Source: Hypsibius dujardini (lineage: Eukaryota; Tardigrada; Eutardigrada; Parachela; Hypsibiidae). From it: DNA of 21,848 bases. Of the stretch, positions 9,153-19,163 are shown piece by piece (within the stretch, counting starts at the first letter, position 1; the number at the start of each line of letters is the position of its first letter). A program made the position numbers and the translations under genes. The notes beneath the pieces are model-generated. The model saw nothing but the letters and a program-made list of their open reading frames with translations. It was not told where the DNA came from and did no database searches. Where the stretch lies: positions 1 through 21,848 of the forward strand of contig LRSR01003841.1 of the NCBI GenBank assembly GCA_001579985.1, written 5' to 3'.

Positions 9153-9952
9153 GACGGTTAGTCCCGATGGCGAACGGTAACATTCCTTGTGAGAATTAAA
9201 CAGTTTCAGACCCACATAAGGTGATATTCTTGTCGGTTCGCCTCCTCTTGGCCGAATCCTTTCAAAGAGTTTATGCGATAGCCTGTTTTTGTTTTCGGCG
9301 CAATATCGACATCAATGTTCTTGACTGTACAATACGTACAACTATGTACCGGCAATAGGACAAGGGATCATAACTCATGATTGATTGTCTTAATTAACTT
9401 GCCGTAAAAGTAAAGTGTATTTATTAATTCATTTTGTGATTATAGATACGCAATAGATTGCATTAGTCGATAAACTGGTAGTCCGTTTACGTCTACGCAG
9501 GATGTTTCAATGTCTGAGTCTCAACTTGTTTCCCCGTCTGCCTGTTTGCCTATCAGTTTGTTAATCGGTCTGTTTGTCTGTCTCTCTTTATGCTTGTCTC
9601 TTTGTCTGCATATCTGTCTGTTTGACGTTTTTCCGCTTTGTTTGTCTCTTTGTCTTTCTGTCTCTCTGTTTGCCTGTCTGCTTGTCTGCTTGTCTGCCTA
9701 CCTGCCTGTCTGTCTGTCTGCCTGCCTGCCTGTCTTTTTGCCTGCTTCCGTTTGTCTGTTTGACTATGTGGCTTTTTGTCTGTCTCTCTGCCGGTAATTT
9801 TCCCTGACTGTCTGTCTGCGTCCGTGTCTGCACGTTTGCCGGTCTATCTACCAGTCTGCCTATCTGTACGTTCTATTAACCACATGTCGTCCGCGTCTTC
9901 CTCATATTTGCAGCACTATAATTTTCCTTTTGCATGTCTAGACTGATCGGTT
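9153..9952. other. Gap between minisatellite and secreted-protein gene
   Basis: No gene seen. 9153-9500 is unique AT-rich sequence with no convincing motif. 9528-9868 is a CTGT-type repeat, listed separately. Confidence 0.6.
9528..9868. repeat. Degenerate CTGT tetranucleotide repeat
   Basis: A long decayed run of CTGT, TTGT, CTGC and CTTT units lies on the plus strand. It is just downstream of the 3' end of the minus-strand secreted-protein gene at 9953. The open frames through it are artefacts. Confidence 0.9.
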
Positions 9953-11007
9953 CTAACGACCCGTCGTTGCACAAGAAATGACTACAGACACCGGAACGGA
10001 AGTCTGCGTCCCGGTGCTACTCGTCGAGATCACCGTCAAGGAGTATGTCCCCGCAGCGAGTCCAGTCGTGGCCGTGATGACTCCGCCGCTACCGATGCTG
10101 AAGTTGTTGCTGCCGAAACCGATGGAGTAAATGGAGTTATTCGTCGCACTGACCGTGCCCACGGTGTTGGTGCAACCCGTCTGGGTGAGCGCATAACTGG
10201 TCTGACTAAATACGGGAAGAATGGGCGTAACCGTGACCGTTGCCACCGTCGAGGTGTAAGGAAGCCCCGTTAGGGGGTCAATTATTAGCCCGGTCGTGTA
10301 AGGGTAGTAGCTGGAGGAATACGGTGAGTACGGGTTATACGTGGAGCCAGAGTTGTAAATGGTTCCGGTACATGTGGCCGTCGTCCCGGTGCTGTAGTAG
10401 GGGTAGCCCGTCTGTGGGCATTGCACGGAGACAGGTACGGCACTTGATGTCCCGGTGTTGTAGTAAGGGTAAGTGGATATCCCTGCGCAGTGACGAGAAA
10501 CAAATATTCGCTCAGTTCAAATTAGTTCACTCATTTTGTTGCCTCTTGTGCGTTGTAATCTTTAGTAACTCCGCGTAACGAATTAGTAGCTACGCATTAG
10601 TAGCTACGCATTAGTAGCCCCTTACCTGTGTTATATGGATACGTGGATCCGGTGTAATAGGGATAGGTGGTACCGGTGGAGTAAGGGTTATAGGTGCCGG
10701 TGTTGTAGGGATAAGTCGTTCCGGTGGAATAAGGATTATAAATGCCCGAAGTGCCGCTGGTGCTTCCGCAGGTGGTTACAAACTGACTGATCGTTCCGGT
10801 GTACACGTACGTGGACCCGTTGAAACACAACGAAGTCTGCCGTTTCGATCGTCCTGCCGCGAGTCTGGCTTTTAACCGTTCCAGCAAGTCGGTACGTCGG
10901 GTGATGCGACTACCGACTTGCTGACTGGACACTGCAAAGCTTACTGGAACTAGAAGAGGCAGCAGAAATGCAACAAGCAGCAGCGCTGCAGTCCTAATCG
11001 ATCCCAT
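9953..11007 (-). CDS. Secreted Tyr/Pro/Thr-repeat protein with cadherin-like C-terminus
   Basis: Two exons, 11007-10626 and 10482-9953, joined by a GT-AG intron in matching phase, give 303 aa. Residues 1-25 form a signal peptide with hydrophobic core AALLLVAFLLPLLV. RSKR at 53-56 is a furin-type dibasic site, so the mature chain may begin at Gln57. Residues about 89-215 repeat motifs such as NPYSTGTTYPY and YPYYTG, rich in Tyr, Pro, Thr and Gly. The last 74 residues (230-303) contain FSIGSGGVITATTGL and AGTYSLTV, which resemble one degenerate cadherin repeat. A bacterial-type immunoglobulin fold (He_PIG-like) is possible. Conserved Cys are at 61 and 80 and a few more in exon 2. I do not recognise the whole protein; an extracellular matrix, cuticle or mucus role is only inferred. 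The first in-frame ATG (11007) is used; the codons before it have no ATG. Confidence 0.75.
10582..10618. repeat. 14-bp repeat in the intron of the secreted-protein gene
   Basis: ATTAGTAGCTACGC occurs at 10582-10595 and 10596-10609, followed by a partial third copy. It lies just inside the 5' end of the 143-base intron, next to the donor at 10624-10625. Confidence 0.85.
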
Positions 11008-12626
11008 TTTGCAGTTCGAATCCAATCCCGAATTGATTGATCCAATGGCATGAATTGTGCACAGTGAACACGTAAAAAATGGTCATGCAAAATTACACAA
11101 TGCCTGACTGACGTCCTTCCAGTTCGCCACGCTCCTTTTTATTACAGTCCAACTTCCATTTGAAAATATAAGGCTTTGCTCTATGCAGCATGTTTTGGCA
11201 GTGAAAACAGTTATAACAAGAAGGAAAATGGTGTACGACGCACGTGGTGAGGAATCGCATTCAATGAGTTCTTGGTATGGTTCATATAGAAGTCTGCACG
11301 CGGGATGCGCAATTGTTACTTACGCTATTAATCGTGAAAGACGAGTCGTGTTTCTATAGAGCTCTTTCATTGTTCGTTAGAAGAGTTTTTACCGTTGGGG
11401 TTATCCCTGATAGGTGACAGTGCGTTCTTTATCATTCATCATAACACACGCTTTGAACATGCGACAGGCGTTAAGATGTTATGCCGACTCGACTTTAAAT
11501 GGGTGTTTTTTTTGCAAAGACCTCAAGTGTCATGACGAAGGTCAACATTCGCCTTATCCCAAGTACGGATGACTGGTAGTATCCTAAACGGATGACTTCG
11601 TGATACCTTGCTTTTTCGCCTCATCATACGATGCGAGATATCGTTGCAATCTAGCTTCGACGGAGTTTCCCATGCAAGGTGGTGCAATTAGCACGATGAA
11701 GGCGCCATCCGGTGGCCGTAGCTGACCAACGGCATACGGAAGGTCTCCCATTGTACAAAAGGTCTTCCCCTGCACAGGAGGTCTTCCCCTGCACAGGAGG
11801 TCTCCCACTGTCCAGGAGGTCTCCCACTGTCCAGGAGGTCTCCCACTGTGAATGATGGGAATGGGTAAATCGAGCTTATGTATGGGGACACTAAGCGACA
11901 ATAATTCATAATTTATAAAATAGGCAGAGATACAAGTAAAGGTTCCTATTATCTCCTGCAGAGACTTCTGGAAGTCGATTGCATGTCTCGTGAATCGGTG
12001 GAAAGCCTCATGAATGATCTATAAAATATGACAAAAAGCGCCCCCTCTCCCCATTTTGGAATGGTACCGACAATACAAGAGATGCCTTTAATTATTCCCT
12101 GTATCATGGTAAGAAAAAAAACACCTTATGGTGGGTGATTAATGTACTTCAGCAGGGTGGGTGTGTTAAAGGTGAGCTAAATTCGTGGGATTCTTGAGCG
12201 GAAATACGGAACGTGCACGCATCTACAGATTATTGTGATGTTAAAGTCAGCTGAGTCCTCGTAAATTGGATTAGCTAAAATGTGCATCTAACACACTGTA
12301 AATAGTTCCGCCAGGTTGTTAAAAGAAAAATTTCAACATGGGATAATCTGCGGCCTTAATGTGAAATGTAACTGTCCTACTATCTTATCGGGAGAAATAA
12401 ATAAGGCGTACTTAAACTTTAGTTTTCACTAGGTACGGACAGCATGCACAGCTACGTGTAGGTGCAAGCACACGCTACACTTCGTCGGACTAAAGGTGAA
12501 AAGCAGAAGCGGTGTATGAAAATGGAGTAATTCCCACTCTTATTTGTTCTGGAATCAAATAGGAACTGTTTAAGGATCTTTCATATCGGAAGCTGATTTT
12601 CACGATAATTTTTTATTTGTTTTGAA
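11008..12626. other. Divergent intergenic region
   Basis: No gene was supported in these 1.6 kb between the divergently transcribed secreted-protein (-) and PM20D2 (+) genes, so promoters of both probably lie here. TATA-like stretches on the minus strand occur near 11138-11172, 130-165 bases upstream of the secreted-protein start. The 19-bp tandem array at 11741-11850 is the only clear structure. Confidence 0.5.
11741..11850. repeat. 19-bp tandem repeat, about six copies
   Basis: Units start at 11741, 11760, 11779, 11798, 11817 and 11836. Neighbouring pairs are identical: AGGTCTTCCCCTGCACAGG twice, then AGGTCTCCCACTGTCCAGG twice. This implies recent unit duplication. Confidence 0.9.
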
Positions 12627-13216
12627 ATGGCGGATCCCACGAATCACTACGAAAAGGTGGCAGATTTAGTGGTGGAGCGGCACAGACACGAACTGAACGA
12701 AATCAGTCAAAAGATCTGGAAGACTCCGGAAGTTGCGTTTGAAGAGCACTTTGCGCATGACTTACTCACCGGTTTTCTGGAAGAACATGGTTTCAGTGTA
12801 ATTCGACATTGGAAGAAAATAAGGACTGCCTTTTGGGCGGAATTTCACAGCAAAAACTACCAGCCGGATCTGCACCCAACCGTCGCACTGCTTTGCGAGT
12901 ATGATGCCCTGCCGGAACTTGGTCATGCCTGTGGACACAATTTGATTGCTGAGGTCGGAAGACAACAAGCTCCAACACTTCATTTGGACATTTCTTTCGG
13001 GGCGCATTTTTTTGAAATTTTGAAAGTTTTTTCTGTGTTTTAGACAGCAGTTGCAGCGGCTTTGATATTGCAGGCCGTACTTGGAGGAGTTGGGAATGAT
13101 TATTTCATTCAAGGGAGGGTACGTTTATGTCTGTCTGTATGTCTATCTACCTATCTACCAGTCTGTCTGTTTGTCTGTTGGTCTGTTAGTCTATCTGCCT
13201 GACTGACTGTTTGTCC

Positions 13217-13266
<50 letters not shown>

Positions 13267-14616
13267 GTTTATGTCTGTCTTTCTATCTGGTCTAGCTGTC
13301 TGCCTGTCTGTCTGTATGTTTGTTTGTCTGCCTCCTTATGCCTTTCCGCCCATTTGCTCCGTTTTGCGTAGGTTGCAATGAAACCCAAATAATACATCGT
13401 TTGCAAGTTTTATTAGTTTATTTAATATTTTTCAATCATGTTACAACCTACCACATGCTTGTGTTAGGTTATCGTGTTGGGCACTCCGGCCGAGGAAGAC
13501 GGAGGAGGTAAAGTGCTCCTAATACGGGAAGGAGCGTTCACTGACATAGACTTTGCCATGATGGTTCACCCCTGGGGATTGAACGACCTCGAGCCGGTGG
13601 TACTCGGCATGACTGATGTACAGTATGCTCTGATGCTTAATTACTCATAAAAAAGTAGTCGCCTTAAATTGATAATGCTGGCCATAGTGCAAGGTGGATT
13701 TTTACGGAAAAGCGGCTCACGCAGCGTGTGGTAAATGCGATGCCTTGTTCCTTTTGTTCCTTCCTCAAGATTCGAGCTTGCTTTATTGTAACAAAGCGTT
13801 GCTGCGGGACGTGTATAGGGCCATGGGAGGGTCTCAACGCAATGGATGCTGCAGTGTCGAGTTACGAGATGGTCGCTCGTTTTCGGCAGCAGATGCAACA
13901 TGACTGGCGATTGAGTTGCATCTTCTGGAACAGTGGGACTCGATCCACAAGCATCCCGAACTGGACGACGTGTCGGTATGATGTCCGCGCATTGACTCTC
14001 TCCGATCTCAACTATCTCAAGGGCAAGCTGGTGGAATTTTGCAATGCCGCGGCTAAAGCAACTGGTACGGCTATTCTTATGGGCAGTACAAACAAACAAT
14101 TATTTTTGGATCATTATGTTTTTATTATTTCCGCGTAATGTCTGTGCACACTGTACCGCATGCAGGTTGTACTGTGAAATTTGAATGGGCTGAGGCACCC
14201 TACTCCGGGATGATGCACTCCTCCGTGATGAGCCAATTATATCGGAAAATTGCTGCAGCCAAAGGTGCGCCTCAAAATTATTCAGTTTAATTGATCGTTT
14301 ACAGGAGCGGTTTTTTTCAATGAACCCAATAGGCGTGGTTTATCCGGATAATGTGCCGGCTTTCAACGGTTCAACAGACATGGGAGATGTCTCACTGGTT
14401 GTGCCAAGCATCCATCCTGGTTTTTACATTGGACAGCCTCTGCTGATCCACACTGCCGACTTTCAGCGCCAAGCGGGATCGATGGAAGCTCAAGAGCCCA
14501 CATTGACAGCGGCTAAAACGTTGGCTTTAACCGCGGTCGAGCTCTTTCTTAGCGATGAACTTCGTAAACGGGCAAAGGAAGAGTTCATGACCAGGAGGAA
14601 GCAGTTTGTCGGATGA
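12627..14616 (+). CDS. PM20D2: Peptidase M20 domain-containing protein 2 (PM20D2), 7 exons
   Basis: PM20D2 is a metal-dependent dipeptidase that, in mammals, hydrolyses beta-alanyl-lysine-type by-products of carnosine synthesis. Exons: 12627-12953, 13044-13118, 13468-13617, 13694-13730, 13819-14064, 14166-14264, 14333-14616. All are GT-AG and in phase, giving 405 aa (human about 436). Family signatures are LCEYDALP (89-96), GHACGHNL (99-106) with C102 and H104 as metal ligands, and [11 protein letters not shown] (139-149) with E143 as general base and E144 as ligand. VHP (H168), [10 protein letters not shown] (323-332) and IHT (H351) also match, so the active site looks intact. [21 protein letters not shown] spans the 37-base exon 4 and confirms that junction. 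Exon 5 residues about 220-256 diverge from the human sequence but keep length. Intron 2 holds a CTGT repeat. A second acceptor at 14304 would break the frame, so 14332 is used. ATTAAA follows the stop by about 65 bases. Confidence 0.94.
13120..13330. repeat. CTGT repeat in PM20D2 intron 2
   Basis: The repeat starts at the fifth base or so of the intron and includes a perfect run of about 50 bases at 13217-13266. Here the pre-mRNA carries CTGT. Confidence 0.92.
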
Positions 14617-14679
14617 CTTATCGGGAAACAGCCACGGTCGAATCAACTTTGAGATGAAATTTCCCTTCCTTTGTGTGTC

Positions 14680-14685
14680 ATTAAA
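14680..14685 (+). terminator. Possible poly(A) signal of PM20D2
   Basis: ATTAAA, a common variant of the poly(A) hexamer, lies 64 bases past the stop codon. A second ATTAAA occurs near 14806. Confidence 0.4.
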
Positions 14686-14983
14686 TACTACTGCGTGGAT
14701 TCCCCCCCCCCTCAGGCAAAGACCTTCTTCCATGGGCAATTACAATTATTGTGAATTATATGTGGTGACTGTTATTCGGAATTATTCATTTGTCAGAGTA
14801 TTGGAATTAAATCAATATATTGCATATGTTTTTGTAAACGGGAGTGAGTCACCCTTTTTTATGCCTAATAATAGTCAGTAGCGATGCAGAAGAGCGGGAC
14901 TCTGCACCAGCAATGGGTAGGACAATCGGTCGAAGGTGTGTGTGCTTAGCCAGTGCTGGCATAGAACTCTAAACACCCAGATG

Positions 14984-15022
14984 GAGTGACGGACGATTCG
15001 TTTCCTAAAGGGTCCGTCACTC
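14984..15022. other. Perfect 11-bp hairpin between convergent genes
   Basis: GAGTGACGGAC at 14984-14994 pairs with GTCCGTCACTC at 15012-15022 across a 17-base loop. It lies about 150 bases downstream of the mucin-like gene's stop and 370 past that of PM20D2. Confidence 0.6.
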
Positions 15023-15104
15023 TCTCGGCCTAGAATTTTATCAGTCTCAAAGCTGGTCCACCACACGCTCCGTTGAAACTCGGATCGAAATGGAAAAAAC
15101 AACT

Positions 15105-15110
15105 TTTATT
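15105..15110 (-). terminator. Poly(A) signal of the Cys-rich/mucin-like gene
   Basis: AATAAA on the minus strand lies about 60 bases past the stop codon at 15171, a normal position for cleavage and polyadenylation. Confidence 0.55.
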
Positions 15111-15170
15111 TTACTTAATAGTAGTACGAGTATAATGTCACTAATACAGCTCAGATTGTAACCTGCATAA

Positions 15171-17821
15171 CTAATGAGACGGTGGCTTAGGTCCCGCTGC
15201 AGGACTCGCTGGGGCAGCGACGGCTGCTGGTGGCGGGTTCGCTGGTGCTGCTGGAGCTGGCGTGGGTGGAGGCTTCGCTGGTGCTGCTGGAGCTGGCGTA
15301 GGTGGAGGCTTCGTTGCCGGTGCTGGTGTAGGCGCTGGCGGCTGGGTAACCGGAGCCTTAGTTGTCGGTGGATGAGTCTCTTGAGCTTTTGTCGTTGGAG
15401 GATGAGTTTCTGGGGCTTTCGTCGTTGGAGGACGGGTCTCTGGAGCTTTCGTCGTTGGACGTTGAGTTTCTGCAGCTTTCGTCGGAGGAGGACGGGTCTC
15501 TGGAGTTTTCGTCGTTGGATGCGTCGTTGCCGGGGGTTTAGTGGTGGCCGAAGTCTTGGCCGAAGTCGTGGAATCGGCTGTTTTCTTTGCCGAACTGGCT
15601 GTCGATGTTTCAGACTTGGTTGATGCTTTATGTGTGGCAGTACTCAAGGCTGTGATTCCCTTCTTTTCCGTCGAACTTGACGTGGTCAGCTTCGTGGACG
15701 ATTTCTGAGTGGAGGCAGTAAGTCGCGGTCGGTCTGTTGTCGGTCTACCTGACTGAGCAGTGATATTAGCTGCCTTTCCTCCATCTAAGGATTTCGGTCG
15801 AAACGTGCTTCGTCCACGTGGATTTCCGACGGATGAGTTGGAGGAACCACTTTGGCCCCTGACCAGCGTTCCATTGGTCTTTTGTTTATTCGGATTCAGG
15901 AACGTACCTATTGAACTGTTCGTTTTGCGCACTGTTCCTTCCACCGATGCGTTGGCCAAATCAGTGGAGAATCGACCGTACGCTCGGTTTGCCGTCGGCG
16001 TCTCACGGTCCAGTTCCTTTGTTCCTTTTGCGCCAGTTGTTCTGTTTGTTTTTCGAGCCGTGTTCGCGACTGACTCTTTGTTCCTTTCGGACAGCTTGCT
16101 GTTGGTTCCTTTTTTGTTTTCAGACAGCTTGCTGTTGGTTCCGCTTGTTATATTACTGTGAACCTTCGAACTGCTCACCCCATTCCTTGAGGAACCGGGA
16201 TTTTTCTCAGGGGTTTTCTTCGAGGAAGAAAAACCGGCAAGTTTTCCGCTCTGACTCTTTGCTGCATTACGGGTAGCAGTAGTTTTAGCCTCCCCAATCT
16301 TCGTTTCCGTCTCACCCGTGTCAGTCCCCTCACCCGTGTCGGTCCCTTCACCCGTGTCTGCCTCATCCTCGTCGTTCGAATCCTCCTCGCCGTCCGCGGC
16401 ACTTGGCGTACCAGCTCCGTTAAGTGGCGTACCTTGAACCACCTTGCCGGAATTTCGATCGACCGGAATTCCAGTTATAGCGGCGCTGATTGAAGATTCC
16501 GCATCATCAAGAACGGTTTCTGGAGCCGCTGCCTCACCACCACCCTCGCCACCACCACCCTCGCCACCACTACCCACCGGTATGCCTGTGATAACCCTTC
16601 CGAGAGCCCCTGCACCGGCTGCCACAGGAGCTCCCTCCACGGGAACTCCGGCAATCACCGTCCCAATCGGTCCGTCCGTCCGCGGGACTCCCACAATGAT
16701 CCGTCTGGTAGTCGCTTCAACCGGCTCTGCCGCTTCCGGCGCCTCGATCTCAAACTCATATTCCACTTCTGTGGCCTCCGGTTTTTTCGTGGTAGTGGCG
16801 GCCGGAAGTTTTATCAAAACCTTGACTTTTTTCGCTTCGGCTTTCTCCTTGGCTTCCGGCTTCTCCGTCTCAAATTCGTACTCGTATTCGAATTCCACGG
16901 GCTCAGCGTTTTTAATTTTGGGGGCTTCTTTAAAAAGAAACGTCACCTTCTTCGGTTCCGTCGTTTCCTTGGCTTCGTGTTTCGCTTCTGCTTTTTCTGC
17001 TGGTTTCTCTGCTTCTTTCGCTGCCTCTGGCTTCTCGGCTTCTTTCGGCTTCTCTGCCTCTCCCGCCTTCTCGGCTGGTTCCGGCTTTTCCGCTGCTGCT
17101 TCGGCTTTCGCGGGTTCCCCGGCCTTTTCAGTTCCTTCCGCCGTTTTGGCTCCCTCCGATTTCTCGGCTCCTCCTCCTGCCTTTTCACTTTCCTTCGCTT
17201 TTTCGGCGCCCTCTGGCTTGAAGCGACAATACGAAAGCCCCACCAAGCCAGGGCAAATGGTGGACTCCATGCAGGCCAGTCCGATATCGCCGAATGTTTT
17301 GACGCAATCCTCCGCGTCAATACAAGGCTACGAGAGAAACATTAAACCAATTTGTGACCTGTCACATACGATACAAATGTCTGATGTAATGTAGTTGTTT
17401 CGCGTCCGACACTTGTGGGGTACCCTACCGATCGAAGGAATTCCGTGCAGATACATCGCTTTTCCGTCTTAATCATCAGGGTTTCATCCTTCTTCTGCGG
17501 TACTCGAACAGTTTGGCAGGTCGTGCCGGGGTCCACACAATCGGAATTGGTCTTGCAAGTGATCAACAGATCCTTATCCGCTCCTCCTGCCAAAAATAGT
17601 CAAATTCTAATAAGAACACTACCCCAAAACGAAAAAGTCTCTCGTTGCATATAAAAGCACGCATTTTCTTACTTACCTTCCGCGGCACCTTCCGCAGCAC
17701 CTTCCGCGGCACCTTCCGCTGCACCTTCCGCAGCACCTTCCGCGGCACCTTCCGCAGCACCAATTTGATTCCGCCTTCCACTCAGCAGACATGCCATCGT
17801 TAAGACTATCCCAAATTTCAT
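15171..17821 (-). CDS. Secreted Cys-rich (EB-like) and mucin-like protein, 3 exons
   Basis: Exons 17821-17677, 17586-17429 and 17327-15171 join in phase at GT-AG sites and give 819 aa. A short signal peptide (core GIVLTMACLL) is followed by seven Ala-Ala-Glu-Gly units (21-49). Ten Cys lie at 59-135: C59, 65, 72, 93, 95, then C103, 109, 120, 126, 135. The pattern C-x5-C occurs twice, like two EB-type modules of nematode and other ecdysozoan secreted proteins. Residues about 139-229 are Glu/Ala/Lys-rich and probably helical. VEFEYEYEFE and VEYEFEIE form a paired acidic-aromatic motif (246-296). ITGIPV-like motifs recur at about 310-403. Then come a Gly/Asp/Glu stretch, a Ser/Asn/Lys region, six decapeptides of the TTKAPETRPP type (706-765) and a Pro/Ala tail. 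The Thr-rich part suits O-glycosylation. No family name is assigned; a matrix, cuticle or mucus component is inferred. The intron 2 donor choice is the least certain point. Confidence 0.82.
15336..15515 (-). repeat. 30-bp coding repeat, six decapeptides
   Basis: Six in-frame copies encode TTKAPETRPP-type decapeptides near the C-terminus of the mucin-like protein. The variants are KTPETRPP, KAAETQRP, KAPETHPP, KAQETHPP and KAPVTQPP. Boundaries are approximate. Confidence 0.75.
17677..17760 (-). repeat. 12-bp coding repeat, seven Ala-Ala-Glu-Gly units
   Basis: GGTGCTGCGGAA-type units, differing only at the Ala third base (GCT, GCC, GCA), run up to the exon 1 donor. The donor sequence GGTAAG itself falls within the last unit's GGT. 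Confidence 0.88.
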
Positions 17822-17900
17822 GGTACCAACGTGATATCAAAAACCAACTCTTTCTCATAACGTAATTCATGAAGTCGGGTATTCACCGAACCATCGTTCG

Positions 17901-17906
17901 TATATA
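17901..17906 (-). promoter_or_regulatory. TATA-like box of the mucin-like gene
   Basis: TATATA (minus strand GGTATATACG) lies 80 bases upstream of the start codon at 17821. It would place transcription start near 17870 with a leader of about 50 bases. Confidence 0.45.
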
Positions 17907-18044
17907 CCGAGGACTATGGTGCAACCGTTACATCTAGAGCGGTTGGAAAGGCGGCATCCGGATGACGAAGTCGTTTCGTGAAATCGGACTCCGACGTTGG
18001 TTTCTGTTGGTTTGAAAGTTACAGTTCCGTGAAGCTCCCCCCCC

Positions 18045-18058
18045 CACACACACACACA

Positions 18059-18121
<63 letters not shown>

Positions 18122-18135
18122 ACACACACACACAC
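18045..18135. repeat. CA/GT dinucleotide microsatellite
   Basis: A run of CA units, broken twice by CCCA, follows a short C tract at 18037-18045. It gives spurious Cys/Val open frames on the minus strand. Confidence 0.95.
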
Positions 18136-18337
18136 GGTTATGGGAACGTGAGGTCAAACATGGGTCAGTACGTCTTCATGCCGCAACGTTTGCACTGGCT
18201 TCCTTCCATGTGCTGTGAATGCGCGACTACGAAAGCTGATTCACGTGCACCGTAACAGCAGCACATGGCAAAAGCCATGGCAGCTTACGTTTTCCCGTAC
18301 GCGGTTGTGGTTTCGGAGTACCCATAGTACGCGTACT

Positions 18338-18632
18338 ACAGCTGTGCCGAGGTTTCTTTGCGTGTCGTTGTTTGAGTTTTGGCATGCCGTGTGGGACATA
18401 CCAAACACCAAATTTTCAAATTCCACCTTGTCGCTATTCCTAAGATTGTTAAAGTTATCATTGTACCAAAATTAATAAATGAGTGACTAATGATATTTAG
18501 CACTCTGTAGTACAATTTTTGTTCTCAATAAACCGGTCAACGCCCACTTAGAAAAGAAATAAGAAGCCAGATGTCCCACACAGCTTAGCAAAATCCAAAC
18601 AGCAACCCTCGAAGTAGCCCCGGCACAGCTGT
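18338..18632. mobile_element. Inverted-repeat element A (arms 62 bp)
   Basis: 18338-18399 and 18571-18632 are inverted copies of equal length with roughly three-quarters identity by eye. Both have outer ACAGCTGTGCC and inner GTGTGGGACAT. The 171-base spacer has two AATAAA motifs but no coding frame. No clear target duplication was found. Confidence 0.65.
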
Positions 18633-18648
18633 GTGGTAGCGGCAAGGG

Positions 18649-19149
18649 CTCGTTTAGGGTCCTTAGTCCTTATACGTCGAAGCCAGGACCCTTCATGGTA
18701 GAGGGCCAAGGGGTGAACAGAGCGGCAAAATGCATTTCTTTCAAAGTTAAATCTCAATTTCGAACTACCGTTCCTGATCATTTTGATGTAGGGGGGGGGA
18801 TGATTTCCAAGGGCCCCCCAGCATTTCAAAACATTTTCAAGTTAATTTATTCTATTAAAAAAATTGAGGTTCAGTGGGGTCTAACGTCATTTCGCTATTA
18901 ATAACTCGCAGACTAAAAGCATTCAATAAAGCCTTAATTTGATAGAAAACTGAAGTTTCTGAAAATGTTTTGAAACTCCAGAGAGCCCTTGGAAATCACG
19001 CCTCCGTCTCACCCCTTCGTTTCAGAATGATCATTTAAGCAGAATTTTAGATTCAATTTTGAAAAAAATGCTCTTTGCTCCTTTGCTCACCCCTGACCTT
19101 ACCATAAGGGGTCATGGTTCCGATTTGTACGGTAAGGACCCTAAACGAG
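18649..19149. mobile_element. Inverted-repeat foldback element B (arms about 190 bp)
   Basis: 18649-18840 pairs with 18960-19149. The outer ends read CTCGTTTAGGGTCCTTA on both arms. Inner blocks TGATTTCCAAGGGC and TTTCAAAACATTTTCA match on both. Weaker pairing continues into the 119-base centre. No target duplication was recognised, so the true ends may differ slightly. Confidence 0.72.
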
Positions 19150-19163
19150 TCCCGGTTAAAATA

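Larger units (their letters stand above)
14617..15170. other. Convergent intergenic region with 3' UTRs
   Basis: PM20D2 (+) and the Cys-rich/mucin-like gene (-) point toward each other across 554 bases. The interval should hold both 3' UTRs. Poly(A) signals and a hairpin are listed separately. No coding frame here resembles a known protein. Confidence 0.6.
17822..18337. other. Upstream region of the mucin-like gene with CA repeat
   Basis: It holds the probable promoter of the minus-strand gene near 17900 and a CA microsatellite at 18045-18135. Unique sequence follows, with a small CATGGC/GCCATG hairpin at 18263-18278. No gene was supported. Confidence 0.55.

Noticed and set aside
8760-9161. 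133-residue frame through the 63-bp repeat
   Set aside because: It is open only because the unit is a multiple of three; there is no recognisable flank, signal peptide or splice structure.
11011-11022. tRNA B-box-like GTTCGAATCC
   Set aside because: No matching A box, anticodon arm or acceptor stem around it; it overlaps the 5' leader of the secreted-protein gene.
11584-11901. 105-residue minus-strand frame over the 19-bp repeat
   Set aside because: It is low-complexity, derived from the repeat, with no family resemblance.
15174-17394. Plus-strand frames antisense to the mucin-like gene, including a 316-residue one
   Set aside because: They are shadows of the biased codon composition of the minus-strand exon, which has signal peptide, Cys modules and consistent splicing.
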